Assembly: GCA_022797375.1 (NCBI GenBank)
Contig: JAAWKM010000024.1
Coordinates: 1-33,474, forward strand
DNA: 33,474 nucleotides
Direction of reading: 5' to 3'
DNA from: Lachnospiraceae bacterium
Lineage (GTDB): Bacteria; Bacillota; Clostridia; Lachnospirales; Lachnospiraceae
A model generated the notes under the pieces. It was not told where the DNA came from and did not search any database. It was given only the letters and a program-made list of their open reading frames with translations. The stretch's first letter is position 1. Every line of letters begins with the position of its first letter. Shown here one piece after another: positions 8,501-16,346 of this stretch. The translations under genes and the position numbers were made by a program.

Positions 8501-9333
8501 CAGCGCACACTGACCTTTCCCCCCATATAACTTGAAGGAAATTCTATATCCTCTGTAATTATTTTATCAGGCTTAAATAAGAAATTCTCATAAACTATTT
8601 TAAGGATTTCTTCATCAGAAATAGTTTCACATACTATATCCACTATCTCATGTTCAGACAGCACCCTGTTATATACACGGAAATCTGATATTGCCACATT
8701 AGCGTCAGGGTCTGCCTTAAACTGTGAATGCCCTATATAGTTATTGTCATAATTACCTTCTCTGGCAAGTCCTGCAAACCATTCACGCAGACGCTTATAA
8801 TTGCCACTCGCTGTCTGGCTTATTGAACCATCTGCAATCATAGTTCCATTTACGTATAAAACAGGACCAGCACTGCTTAATGTGCCATTTTTAGTGCCAT
8901 GTACAGAAACAGCCACATGCATCCACGTATTTGCAGGAAAAGTCCTGCCAGGGTCTGCTGGCAGGTCAGAGCCAGAAAAACAGCTTGCACGCAGGTTTCT
9001 TGTCAAAAATATATAAGGTCCCATATCTGACCTGCCAAAATCAAATATACGTTCCCATGCGCCAATTTCTTTGCCAAGATTCATCCAGAATGTAACACAC
9101 ATCCCGTCATCATCACTTATATCATTTAAAATACCAGCAGGAAGTTTTAAATATGAAGACCCAAAAGAGCCATCACTCTTAATGCGTACTGCATTACGCC
9201 CGCCAACTTCCTCTATAACTGGAGGGAATGTACCACATGCAGAGGCATCCCGTCCATTCTGTGAACTGTCTTTTCCTATATTACCAGGGTCGTCAAAACG
9301 GTACCACAGAGCCATGTTCTTAACATCTGACAT
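5581..9333 (-). CDS. Intracellular LamG/GH51 alpha-L-arabinofuranosidase-like enzyme
   Basis: 1250 residues. In order: a LamG/concanavalin-like jelly roll (about 5-230), an atrophied-Ig-like segment (about 245-330), a GH51 catalytic (beta/alpha)8 domain (about 335-950), a beta-sandwich insert of the 3-keto-disaccharide-hydrolase/LamG type (about 985-1150), and a C-terminal strand-rich end. Catalytic residues are evident: acid/base E723 in GVGNENWGEEF and nucleophile E856 in VFVGEYAST. GH51 enzymes release L-arabinofuranosyl residues from arabinoxylan or pectin oligosaccharides. No signal peptide or membrane segment is visible, so it should act on imported oligosaccharides. AAAGGAG precedes the ATG. 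The gap to the upstream sugar transferase is 97 bases and TATAAT-like sequence lies there, so it may have its own promoter. The exact substrate is unknown. Confidence 0.87.
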   Translation of the reverse strand: MSDVKNMALWYRFDDPGNIGKDSSQNGRDASACGTFPPVIEEVGGRNAVRIKSDGSFGSSYLKLPAGILNDISDDDGMCVTFWMNLGKEIGAWERIFDFGRSDMGPYIFLTRNLRASCFSGSDLPADPGRTFPANTWMHVAVSVHGTKNGTLSSAGPVLYVNGTMIADGSISQTASGNYKRLREWFAGLAREGNYDNNYIGHSQFKADPDANVAISDFRVYNRVLSEHEIVDIVCETISDEEILKIVYENFLFKPDKIITEDIEFPSSYMGGKVSVRWESEKEEVLSSDGRLGEFTKPEYIKITAILSTGTHELRSDTYVNVIPRIIAPYTMTIHADRETVDVSKTLYGLFYEDINNAADGGLYAELLCNRSFEAFEYNTYDVSSGVCGKSTGRNYTPLKYWFGDLDKVNVENQHGLNEHLGITKPDTNEHFITAGDGTVIYNRGFCDMGATLSIYLKDEEEYGFSVWAKSVPKDGVRQKGTGLKASLVDENDMPVANSVIIPVSKTEWKKYGKKEKYTFVATKTGYAQLKLEFVGKVSVAMVSLMPSKVWGSEEERRSGTAHKNFLSNPNYRLRRDLVKVMSDLHPSFLRFPGGCISEGSYIWENVYDWKDSVGDIEYRKENYNVWGYMMTLGLGYMEYFQLAEDLNALPLPVMACGVLCQARSDYADPAGGSLQEKYIKNFTDLIDFAISTDFDNNEWAALRKKMGHAEPFKLHLLGVGNENWGEEFFASFEAFKYAIDQYMEKNYPGYNLAIISTVGAQADDDAYKNGWKFLSGNLDTDGATVSFTDGEKSFEQEVKWYEHENNYMETIADEHYYRSNQYLLENADRYNYYYRAYNADGTLNEDETSKVFVGEYASTDKNTLAGAVAEAAVMTGFENNADVVRLAATAPLFNKVLLDGTYRWTPDAIWFDNDSVWRTPNYYVQQMFADHLGDKAVETTFSLYEKGVRTSLEPHGGIEIAAGNAEVLVKEVKVISNKDQSVLFFQDFTSEISEEWKVIPKADGYQRSGKGIIITPAAKGLNGIYILNETWKDYSVIVKAERISGNGGIFIGAGLTEMEDLSKKDVIEYAVNMYNTTTGIRVFKQGIEGYKLGDYSSSVTAGNLRECNYEELENGVEYTFTVNYGGNDSKHLICSYTDGKEFNSAVLEYKLEAYNRAVYHSVTKDSEHLYAKLVNPSDVSKKVAICIDGYKQVYDAKALLLTTDKIYAHDANVNTKKREYVQPREYKLAVCGQKTEVLLPANSVTVIEF

Positions 9334-9430
9334 ACTATTTCTCCTTTACATATTTTACATTATAGTAAATTATTTTAATTTTTTGTTTTATTCTAACACA
9401 CTTCTGTAAAAGTTCCAAGCCCTTAAACGC

Positions 9431-10834
9431 TTATTTATGTTCCTGTTTCTCCATGTCCCTATCTTCTCTGTCATCCTCTTTAAAAGCAGTTATCCATGTA
9501 TCATCAACACCTTCTGTTGCTTCTTTTTTAAGCACTATTTTCACTGTCATAAGAATAAGCTTAATATCTGTCCACATAGAATAACTTGATATATAAAGCA
9601 GGTCAAGTTTAAGTTTATCATAGGGGGTTGTATTATATTTCCCATATACTTGTGCATAGCCGGTAAGCCCTGCCTTAACCCTTGTACGGAATTTAAATTC
9701 TGGAATCTCCTTACAATACTCTTCTATTATCTCAGGACGTTCAGGCCTTGGTCCGACAAATGACATATCACCCTTTAAAATATTAAAAAGCTGTGGAAGT
9801 TCATCTATACGTGTTGCCCTTATAAAACGCCCTATAGGTGTTATCCTGTCATCATTTTCTTTAGCAAGCTTCGCAAGCCCGTCACTTTCCGCATCCACTA
9901 CCATGCTTCTGAATTTATATATTTCAAATTCCCTGTCATGCCTTGTAACACGTGTCTGCTTATAAAATACAGGCCCTCTGTCATAAAGCCAGATTGCAAC
10001 AGCTGTTAAAAGCATTACAGGTGCTGCTATTACAAGTACAGGCACAACAAGAAGGATATCTAAAAACCTCTTGGCAAAAAGCTGGTCAACACTTAATGTA
10101 TAGCCCTTGGAAAGCATAAAAGGCGTATCAAAAATATGGATTCTGTCAGTCCCCATAAGAATAATATCTGAAATCTTAGGAACTACATAAGCCCTTACCC
10201 TGTTAGCAAAACAGTACTTTAATATATCATTACGTTCTACTGCCGAAATATCACCAATAATTACAGCCTGGAAATCTTTTATCTTATTAGCAACAACATC
10301 CATTCCATCATATATATTAACTGCATCATAAATTGCATATTTATCACGTCTTGTTTCTACTTTATTAACAAGGTTCTCTGCTGGCCTGTCCCCATAAATA
10401 AGAAGTATTTTCCACGGAGGGAAAACCCTGTTGTAGATATTTATTATTATATAGCTGGCACATGATGACACAATCATCTCAACCACCATCATTATTAAAA
10501 GCATTAAAGGGTTTACAAGCCTGAACGCAAGAAGTGATATTATAAAATATATTACAAAATTTGTCAGGAAAAGGCTTAAATACTGTGACAGCATTACTTC
10601 CGCTTTTCTTAACTGGCCAATCTTTAATCCACCATACATATTTGAAAAAAACAGTAGTATAATGGCATACAGCGCAATAATCAGGTAATTTCCATTGCGG
10701 TAAAATTTAAATGAATACATTGTATTGTGGTAATATATATACCATACAAATGCAAATATAGTTGTAATTAACAGAATGTTTATTAAAGATGCAATAAAAA
10801 GAATAGTCTTTTTATATGGATCATAATTTTTCAT
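9431..10834 (-). CDS. Polyprenyl-phosphate sugar-1-phosphate transferase (WbaP/PssY-like)
   Basis: Initiating enzyme of capsule or exopolysaccharide synthesis: it moves a sugar-1-phosphate from a nucleotide sugar to undecaprenyl phosphate in the membrane. The 467-residue product has four or five N-terminal membrane helices (about 10-135), a degenerate nucleotide-binding-like domain (about 140-255), and the bacterial sugar transferase domain from KRFLDILLVV (about 258) onward. Signature blocks are KFRSMVVDAE, RATRIDELPQLFNILKGDMSFVGPRPERP and AGLTGYAQVYGKYNTTP. The ATG at 10834 has GAGG six bases upstream and is preferred to the GTG at 10846, which overlaps that site. It follows a family 2 glycosyltransferase by 84 bases. 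No flippase or polymerase is in the window, so the full pathway is elsewhere. Confidence 0.93.
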   Translation of the reverse strand: MKNYDPYKKTILFIASLINILLITTIFAFVWYIYYHNTMYSFKFYRNGNYLIIALYAIILLFFSNMYGGLKIGQLRKAEVMLSQYLSLFLTNFVIYFIISLLAFRLVNPLMLLIMMVVEMIVSSCASYIIINIYNRVFPPWKILLIYGDRPAENLVNKVETRRDKYAIYDAVNIYDGMDVVANKIKDFQAVIIGDISAVERNDILKYCFANRVRAYVVPKISDIILMGTDRIHIFDTPFMLSKGYTLSVDQLFAKRFLDILLVVPVLVIAAPVMLLTAVAIWLYDRGPVFYKQTRVTRHDREFEIYKFRSMVVDAESDGLAKLAKENDDRITPIGRFIRATRIDELPQLFNILKGDMSFVGPRPERPEIIEEYCKEIPEFKFRTRVKAGLTGYAQVYGKYNTTPYDKLKLDLLYISSYSMWTDIKLILMTVKIVLKKEATEGVDDTWITAFKEDDREDRDMEKQEHK

Positions 10835-10918
10835 AATCAACCTCACTTATCAGTTGTAATCATTACAGGCACTAATGCAACAAATAAATTATCAATTGTA
10901 CTTTTCTTGTATTTTTAA

Positions 10919-11890
10919 TTAATATAAGTTAATCCTTACCAGTATTTTAAATATTTTATTATCAAGACTGCGCTGCCTGTAAATGCTGCCAGAACTTATA
11001 AGTTTCTTTCTTGCCTTACTGTTTTTCTTTCCTTTTATAAAAAGTTTAAGCAGCTTTTCTTTTTCTTGCAAATCCTGCCTGTTTTCCAGTTCTGTTTTAA
11101 ATATTTGTAAAAATTCCAGAGCCTGTCTGCTTGAACTCTGGTTATCTTTTTTAAACTTATTAATCCTGTACTTTAATTCCGGAAGCCTGCCAGTATTTTT
11201 ACCAACTGCATTTCCACCATGCTGGCGGTAATAGATATATGGTGTTTCATCATAGTAAATTTCCCCAAAGCATGTAGCTGTAAGATACATCCACCTGTCG
11301 TGCATTGTTGCATACTCTGGTATATGGCCTGATACCATCCGCCTTAAAGTGTCATTAAATACAGTAGTACATCCTGTTACAATATTTTCTATAAGCGCAT
11401 TTCCAAACCCTGGTTTCATCTCCGGGTTATCCACATGTATGGAAACAGGGTTTAATAACTCATCTGCCAGCAAAGGACGGCAGCAGTAAAGCAGCGGGAT
11501 ACTGCCTGTACCAGTAATTTTTACACTATTACTATGTTCCTCCATCTGCTTAAGTTTTTTTATGCCTGCACTCATTTTAGAAGGCATCCAGTAATCATCC
11601 TGGTCTGCAAGTGCATAATAATCTGCTTTGCCTGCATTTGCCATTAGTGCAAAAAAACTTTGTATAACACCTTTATTGCTTCCCTGGAACCATCTTATTC
11701 TGTCTGGATATTTTTTTGAATACTGTTCCAATATTTTCTGTGTGCCATCTGTAGAACCATCATCCCTTACAAGCAGGAATAAGTCTGCAATACCACTCTC
11801 CTGGCAATCCTGCGCCATTATGGAATCTAACTGCTCTTTAATATACTTCCTGCCATTATATGATGACATCAATACCTGAAGTTTATCCAC
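10919..11890 (-). CDS. Glycosyltransferase family 2 (rhamnosyltransferase-like)
   Basis: 323-residue GT-A enzyme. The opening VLMSSYNGRKYIKEQLDSI, VRDDGSTDGTQKIL near residues 40-53, and YYALADQDDYWMPSKM near 91-106 are typical of the rhamnan or O-antigen group that includes RfbN/RgpB-like transferases. A TATMHDRWMYL-like HDRW block follows near 197. The C-terminal 70 residues are lysine-rich. The start is a GTG at 11890 with AAGG five bases upstream; no in-frame ATG fits better. It lies 54 bases past the GntR regulator and 84 before the sugar-phosphate transferase, so the three may be cotranscribed for surface polysaccharide. Donor and acceptor are unknown. Confidence 0.87.
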   Translation of the reverse strand: MDKLQVLMSSYNGRKYIKEQLDSIMAQDCQESGIADLFLLVRDDGSTDGTQKILEQYSKKYPDRIRWFQGSNKGVIQSFFALMANAGKADYYALADQDDYWMPSKMSAGIKKLKQMEEHSNSVKITGTGSIPLLYCCRPLLADELLNPVSIHVDNPEMKPGFGNALIENIVTGCTTVFNDTLRRMVSGHIPEYATMHDRWMYLTATCFGEIYYDETPYIYYRQHGGNAVGKNTGRLPELKYRINKFKKDNQSSSRQALEFLQIFKTELENRQDLQEKEKLLKLFIKGKKNSKARKKLISSGSIYRQRSLDNKIFKILVRINLY

Positions 11891-11944
11891 AAAATCCTTA
11901 CCCCTTATTTTTTATTTTAAATCCTGCCATTCCGGCACCAGGTT

Positions 11945-12634
11945 TCACATCTTCTGCATAAGCTTGTCAAGCCCCTGGTTTTTAATATTATCTATTGACT
12001 TAAAAATATGCTCATTAGCAAGACGTTCTGCCCTTGCCTCGTCTTTATCCTTAACTGACTGTAATATTGCCTTATGTTCTGCACTTGCCATACTTGCACG
12101 TTCATATGATGATAATGTATTCTTTCTTACACGTTCAACATAATGATGGTAATCTGAAAGTATATGTTCAAGTATTTTACTGCCACATGCCTCATACATT
12201 GCCAGGTGGAACCTGTTATCAAGCTCAAAAATCTGGTCCCAGTGCCCCTTTCCAATATGGAACTCACTTAGATAAATAATCTCCTCAAGATTTTCAATCT
12301 GGCTTGCAGTAATATTTCCACATGCCCATTTGGCACAAAGACCTTCCAGATATGAACGTATAACATATATATCATATATATCCTTTGATGTAATCCCATT
12401 TACATATGCACCCTTATTAGGAATAATAGAGACAAGCCCTTCCAGTTCAAGCTGCCTTAACGCCTCCCTTACAGGAGTACGTGAAACACCCATTTCCTTG
12501 CTGATTGCCGCTTCCCTCAATTCTGACTTTTCAGGGTAGTTACCTGCAAGTATATCCTCACGTATCTTATTAAACACCTTGCCACGCAAGGAATATTTAT
12601 CCATAACTTCTTTATTTACAATATAATTATCCAT
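11945..12634 (-). CDS. GntR-family transcriptional regulator, FCD subfamily
   Basis: 229-residue dimeric repressor or activator. An N-terminal winged helix (about 15-80) has the GntR signature ISKEMGVSRTPVREALRQLELEGLV. The C-terminal all-helical FCD domain (about 90-220) carries likely metal/effector residues, including the aspartate and histidine in ELDNRFHLAMYEACG and the histidine in SAEHKAILQSVKDKD. FCD regulators usually sense organic or sugar acids. AGGGAG lies 11 bases before the ATG. It has a good promoter at 12732-12760 overlapped by a palindrome that may be its own operator. Whether it controls the neighbouring glycan genes is inference. Confidence 0.93.
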   Translation of the reverse strand: MDNYIVNKEVMDKYSLRGKVFNKIREDILAGNYPEKSELREAAISKEMGVSRTPVREALRQLELEGLVSIIPNKGAYVNGITSKDIYDIYVIRSYLEGLCAKWACGNITASQIENLEEIIYLSEFHIGKGHWDQIFELDNRFHLAMYEACGSKILEHILSDYHHYVERVRKNTLSSYERASMASAEHKAILQSVKDKDEARAERLANEHIFKSIDNIKNQGLDKLMQKM

Positions 12635-12731
12635 TTCCCTGCTATCTCCCTAGAGAATAATTCTATACTATAGCGTAAAATGCGCCAGATTAAGCCTGCC
12701 AAAAAATAATAAGGCAGTTCATCTGCATATA

Positions 12732-12760
12732 ATTGTATACATTAGTACAATTAATGTCAA
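12732..12760 (-). promoter_or_regulatory. Promoter and likely operator of the GntR gene
   Basis: On the minus strand: consensus TTGACA (12760-12755), a 17-base spacer and TACAAT (12737-12732). The -10 and spacer are covered by an interrupted inverted repeat AATTGTA-8-TACAATT (12731-12752) that contains the palindrome TGTATACA. Many FCD-type GntR proteins bind TTGTATACAA-like sites, so autoregulation is plausible. Confidence 0.65.
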
Positions 12761-13504
12761 ACCTTTTCTAAAAATATTGTATTTTTAAACTTACACAAAA
12801 CCTGTTCAAAAAAATCATTATGCTATTTTATAAAATTTCTTCTTTTCACCTTATTTCTGTACTGCTTTTTGCACATAATCCAAATTTATGGGAGATAGCA
12901 CGCCAGACACAAACTTTATAGATGAAATTTATCTTTGTTGCCAGCTTGCTGGTTTTGCAAAAACCTTCCATTCTTTTACCTAAGCTTTCCATAACATATT
13001 CCACGAATATCATATACATTACAAAAAATACTCTAGGTAATTATTAATAATTAATATTGTATATTAGTACTTCACATACCTCTTTATTGGTTATAATACT
13101 AGACTTGAAATATTATTTAATAAATAATATTATTGTATTATTCACTTCAAAGGATGGTATGTTTAACTATGGGATTAATTATAGAACTTATTAATGTAAG
13201 AACAATTCAAATATTGTATAAAAAATAACAAATATGGAATTGGATAAGGATAAAATAGATTATAATAATCTACAGGTCCTAAAAATACCTGTTATTTTAT
13301 AATTTCTAGGGTAAAAAGTCAAAAAAGATAAATTAAGGAAACTTCAGCAAGAAAACATAGAGCTGTAACATTAAAAATAGAAAATACAAGATATAGGATT
13401 TTATCAAGATAAATTTTCTTTCTCCCCCCCCCTCACCATTTTTATATAACCATACAACAGATATTAATTAATTTTTGTACTTGTTCTCTTTATATACAAA
13501 TAAA
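12761..13504. other. AT-rich intergenic region without a supported gene
   Basis: About 740 bases of very low GC. It holds a perfect AT palindrome (13109-13131, 10-bp arms), a run of nine C (13424-13432) and ATTGTATATTAGTAC near 13053, which resembles the GntR promoter/operator sequence. An 11-codon plus-strand frame near 13160 has an AAAGGA before it but nothing recognisable. This starts the decayed zone that runs to 14.9 kb. Confidence 0.6.
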
Positions 13505-13961
13505 TTATCTTACCAAAGATTTATAATAACTGTTCTCTTCATTAATATATTCATATAACTGTATTTTTCCACGCACTATTGTTTTTGCAGCCATAGCAAA
13601 CATTAATGGTGCTGTAGTATCAGGGAATAAATGTATCTTTTTTCTATTTTCTTTTATATAGCCATTAATAGTTTCTCTCAAATAATTTGCTCTGTTTCTT
13701 AAGTCATCAATATTTTCTATAGTTTTCTTTTCTTGAAATAAATAGATTTTACAGTATTTCTGTCCCTGTTTTTCCAAATAAAACTTCACCGTTTCCAAAT
13801 TCTTCTTCAAACACTTCTGCACTTGCCAATTCTTCTTGTTTTAATATATCCATAAAGAAGCAGCCATCAAAAATATCTTTAAACTCCTTTTTAATAATTT
13901 TAGCTATTTCCTCATCCTTATGTGCATATGATAATGCTACCTCATAATTCTCTTTTATCAT
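13505..13961 (-). pseudogene. Broken TIR-SAVED (CBASS effector-like) gene
   Basis: Two overlapping frames hold the two ends of one gene. The first (ATG at 13961) starts MIKENYEVALSYAHKDEEIAK and continues to FFMDILKQEELASAEVFEEE, like the first half of a bacterial TIR domain, then stops at 13749. The second frame (from about 13822 to 13505) ends with KKIHLFPDTTAPLMFAMAAK, then GKIQLYEY and YYKSLV, which resembles the C-terminal end of a SAVED cyclic-oligonucleotide sensor. In intact TIR-SAVED proteins the TIR degrades NAD when the SAVED domain binds a CD-NTase signal. Most of the TIR core and the SAVED N-terminal part are missing and the frame is shifted. No CD-NTase gene is nearby. The TIR call is fairly firm, the SAVED call moderate. 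Confidence 0.55.
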
Positions 13962-14600
13962 AATTATAAACCGCCTTTCTATGAGAGCTTTCCTTAAATT
14001 ATAAAACCCTTCCAATGATAATCTTTTGATTTAAAATCAGCTTTACATATTTATAAAACTGTATCTCAAACTATTTATAGACAAGCTGTACTTTTATTAA
14101 TAGCCAGAAAACCTGTGTATCTAGCTGCTTCTGCATTTTTATTGATATGTATGGTAAGTTTTGCATATGCCTGGATTTCTGCAGCGGCTGAAAGCATAAA
14201 ATAATACCTTTTCAATTCCACCCTCTTTAAACCTTTTATGTAGAACAACAGGTTTAAAGTTCCAGATATTTTTTTCATTCATTACTTAGTTCAGTTATTG
14301 ATACTTTTTTACCTATGAAAATATCCTCAGAAATTTTTATAAAGACATTACAACATAATTTATAAATATAGTCTAGCTATTAAAAACGTGTTATGCTAGT
14401 ATGATATTAATTATTATAATTTTTTAACTATATAGAAAAAGGTTATATTATATTTGAAATAAGAAAATATTCTACAATATAGATTACTTAATCAGACTAT
14501 CTTATCAAGAAAAATAATAATTGAAAAATAGATTTTTAAAAAACCAATTGCTTTTATAAAAGTAAAAAATTAGATGAAATAGAAAAGCAAATGTATATGC
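13962..14600. other. AT-rich intergenic region, possible gene fragment on plus strand
   Basis: No intact gene is supported. A plus-strand open frame of about 60 codons ending at 14203 reads as a hydrophobic C-terminus (ARKPVYLAASAFLLICMV, then an Ala-rich end) but has no start codon with a ribosome site. A minus-strand frame at 14075-14278 lies over it and also lacks one. The remainder (14280-14600) is nearly pure AT with many stops. Confidence 0.45.
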
Positions 14601-14936
14601 TTAAATTTCTCTATCCATAAGTTCTATTACCTGATCCACGTCCTCCAAAATTCCGGTTTTGTATGTTACAATAATTACTGTCCTGTCCCTTAGTTTTTTA
14701 TTCATCAATGTGTTATTCCAACAATACCTCTGTTATAAATTCCACTAGCCCACTATCTTCACAAATAGAACGTATATCCTTATCCGCCATCCGTTTATAA
14801 AGGCAAATATTATTATGGATAGTATCATTAAACAGATAATTGCAGGCTGGACACCAGATTAGAACCTAACCATTATTGTTCTTTTATAATCTTTTAAGAG
14901 TGCAAACAATTTTTGCACTACTTCTTTATTACTCAT
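14601..14936 (-). pseudogene. Remnant of an ABC exporter following the protease
   Basis: Three pieces lie in order. (a) An ATG at 14936 overlaps the protease stop by 8 bases and gives MSNKEVVQKLFALLKDYKRT, like the N-terminus of an exporter before its first membrane helix; it stops at 14859. (b) A second frame contains YLFNDTIHNNICLYK (about 14841-14791), then a D-loop-proximal helix, ending at 14713; this is the sequence just after the Q-loop of an ABC ATPase. (c) A third frame (14705-14601) reads NKKLRDRTVIIVTYKTGILE then DVDQVIEL, the H-loop region, with Tyr where the catalytic His is expected. Walker A, signature and Walker B motifs and all membrane helices are missing. It was probably the export gene of the adjacent RiPP cluster, translationally coupled to the protease. 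Confidence 0.78.
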
Positions 14937-16320
14937 TACTTTCATCTGTCAGCAGCTCCACCATATGATGATATAAGGTGTTTATATTCTCTGTTCTGGT
15001 AAATATCATTTTTACCCTGATATGCCCATAATAATATATATCTGCCGATACCTGTCCATCTACAAGTGAAATATCAACAAACATATCTGTCCCTTTTTGT
15101 TCTGATTCACTCTCAAAAATTATAATGTCTGACTGATTGTAGTAAGTCTGCCAGTATAGGAAATCATGTAATATTTCTTTCTTATCTGCATTACATACCT
15201 CCACTGGTATATATTCCAAATCATACAAGACACTTTCCGTCCTATGGCTTATGGTATAAGCATTATATCCATCATTTCTGAAACATTCTCTTAACTGTAT
15301 AAGCCAGAACAAATCATCCAGGCTCTTATCTATTCTGAAAATGATAACCGGAATGTCTATATCTGCTTCTCTTTTTTTACTATTTGCAATCTGGATTTCC
15401 CGCTGCGCCTTACACCAAAAATGCCTGTTGGCTGCTCTATCCTCAATCAGTTCTTCCCCCAAATACACAATATGTTTATTGTAATTTCCATATAAATTAT
15501 ATTCCGCCCTGTTTTGCAATACAATCGTATCTATTTGTGCATGGCAACTCTCATACGTTCCTTTTTTCTGCGTAAAATAATAAGATGCCCTGCTAACCTT
15601 GCATGCTGACGAAAACCACGCATTTTCTATCCAATCAGGATAAACAGGATGTATATAATTTTCCGGAAACATCCTGCTCTTTATTTGGCACACATTATAA
15701 TCTGTATTTTCTGCCAATATGCTTCCAACTTTTGCCATAATGTATGGTGCTGCATAGCTGTTACTCTTTCCAAGAGTAAAAATATAATTACCAATACTTA
15801 TTTCATGTTCGGAAGGTGCAACAAATTCCACGCCTATCTGCCAATTCAAATTCATATCTATTGCATATTCTAATCCAGATGCAACACCAATAACATTAGA
15901 AAAAGAAGCTGGATAAGTCCTATATCCACTATTAGCAGTTGCAGCTACAATAACCATACCTCTGTTAGCATAATGGTTAATCACATGGCGGATAACTGTT
16001 TTATCCATAAAATGTGTTGTCCCAAAACTTAGATTTACTAACCAGATACCGTTTTGATAACAATACTCCAGTGCAGGCTGCAATTTATCTATAATACCTT
16101 TGCCATTATCTGCAAGTATTCTTATACTATGCAATACAACCTTTGGATTATATTTCTCAATAATCATTGCACAATTAGTGCCATGTATAGACTGCTGTTC
16201 ATTGAAACATAGATTGTCTGGTTCAATCTGATTGAATGCGCCTACTGTCACTTTGTCCTTTACTGGCCGCATAAGCAACCCGTTGTTTACTCCATTATCT
16301 ATAAGTGCAACTTCTACCAC
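14929..16320 (-). CDS. Cytosolic subtilisin-like (S8) protease of the RiPP cluster
   Basis: 463 residues. The N-terminal 215 residues are a subtilase domain with an intact site: D8 in ALIDNGV, H46 in IHGTNCA, oxyanion N130 in ATANSG and nucleophile S188 in GKSNSYAAPY. There is no signal peptide and no pro-domain; the catalytic Asp is at residue 8, so the enzyme should be cytosolic and active as made. The remaining 250 residues are unrecognised. The start is a GTG, the only canonical start between the in-frame stop at 16347 and the catalytic Asp; AGGGAAGG lies 12 bases upstream. It is 26 bases past the acyl-carrier-related gene and is the last intact gene of the cluster. The likely job is removing the leader of the Cys-rich peptide; this is inferred from position. 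Confidence 0.85.
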   Translation of the reverse strand: MVEVALIDNGVNNGLLMRPVKDKVTVGAFNQIEPDNLCFNEQQSIHGTNCAMIIEKYNPKVVLHSIRILADNGKGIIDKLQPALEYCYQNGIWLVNLSFGTTHFMDKTVIRHVINHYANRGMVIVAATANSGYRTYPASFSNVIGVASGLEYAIDMNLNWQIGVEFVAPSEHEISIGNYIFTLGKSNSYAAPYIMAKVGSILAENTDYNVCQIKSRMFPENYIHPVYPDWIENAWFSSACKVSRASYYFTQKKGTYESCHAQIDTIVLQNRAEYNLYGNYNKHIVYLGEELIEDRAANRHFWCKAQREIQIANSKKREADIDIPVIIFRIDKSLDDLFWLIQLRECFRNDGYNAYTISHRTESVLYDLEYIPVEVCNADKKEILHDFLYWQTYYNQSDIIIFESESEQKGTDMFVDISLVDGQVSADIYYYGHIRVKMIFTRTENINTLYHHMVELLTDESNE

Positions 16321-16346
16321 TTTCCAATCCAGCCTTCCCTTTGCAA

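Noticed and set aside
13109-13131. AT palindrome as a terminator
   Set aside because: The stem is only A/T with no G/C and there is no gene just upstream; too weak to call.
13424-13432. Run of nine C as a phase-variation tract
   Set aside because: No gene or promoter is positioned to be switched by length change; may be a sequencing artefact.
14075-14278. 67-codon minus-strand frame
   Set aside because: No ribosome site, no recognisable domain, in a decayed AT-rich zone; the opposite strand looks at least as coding-like.
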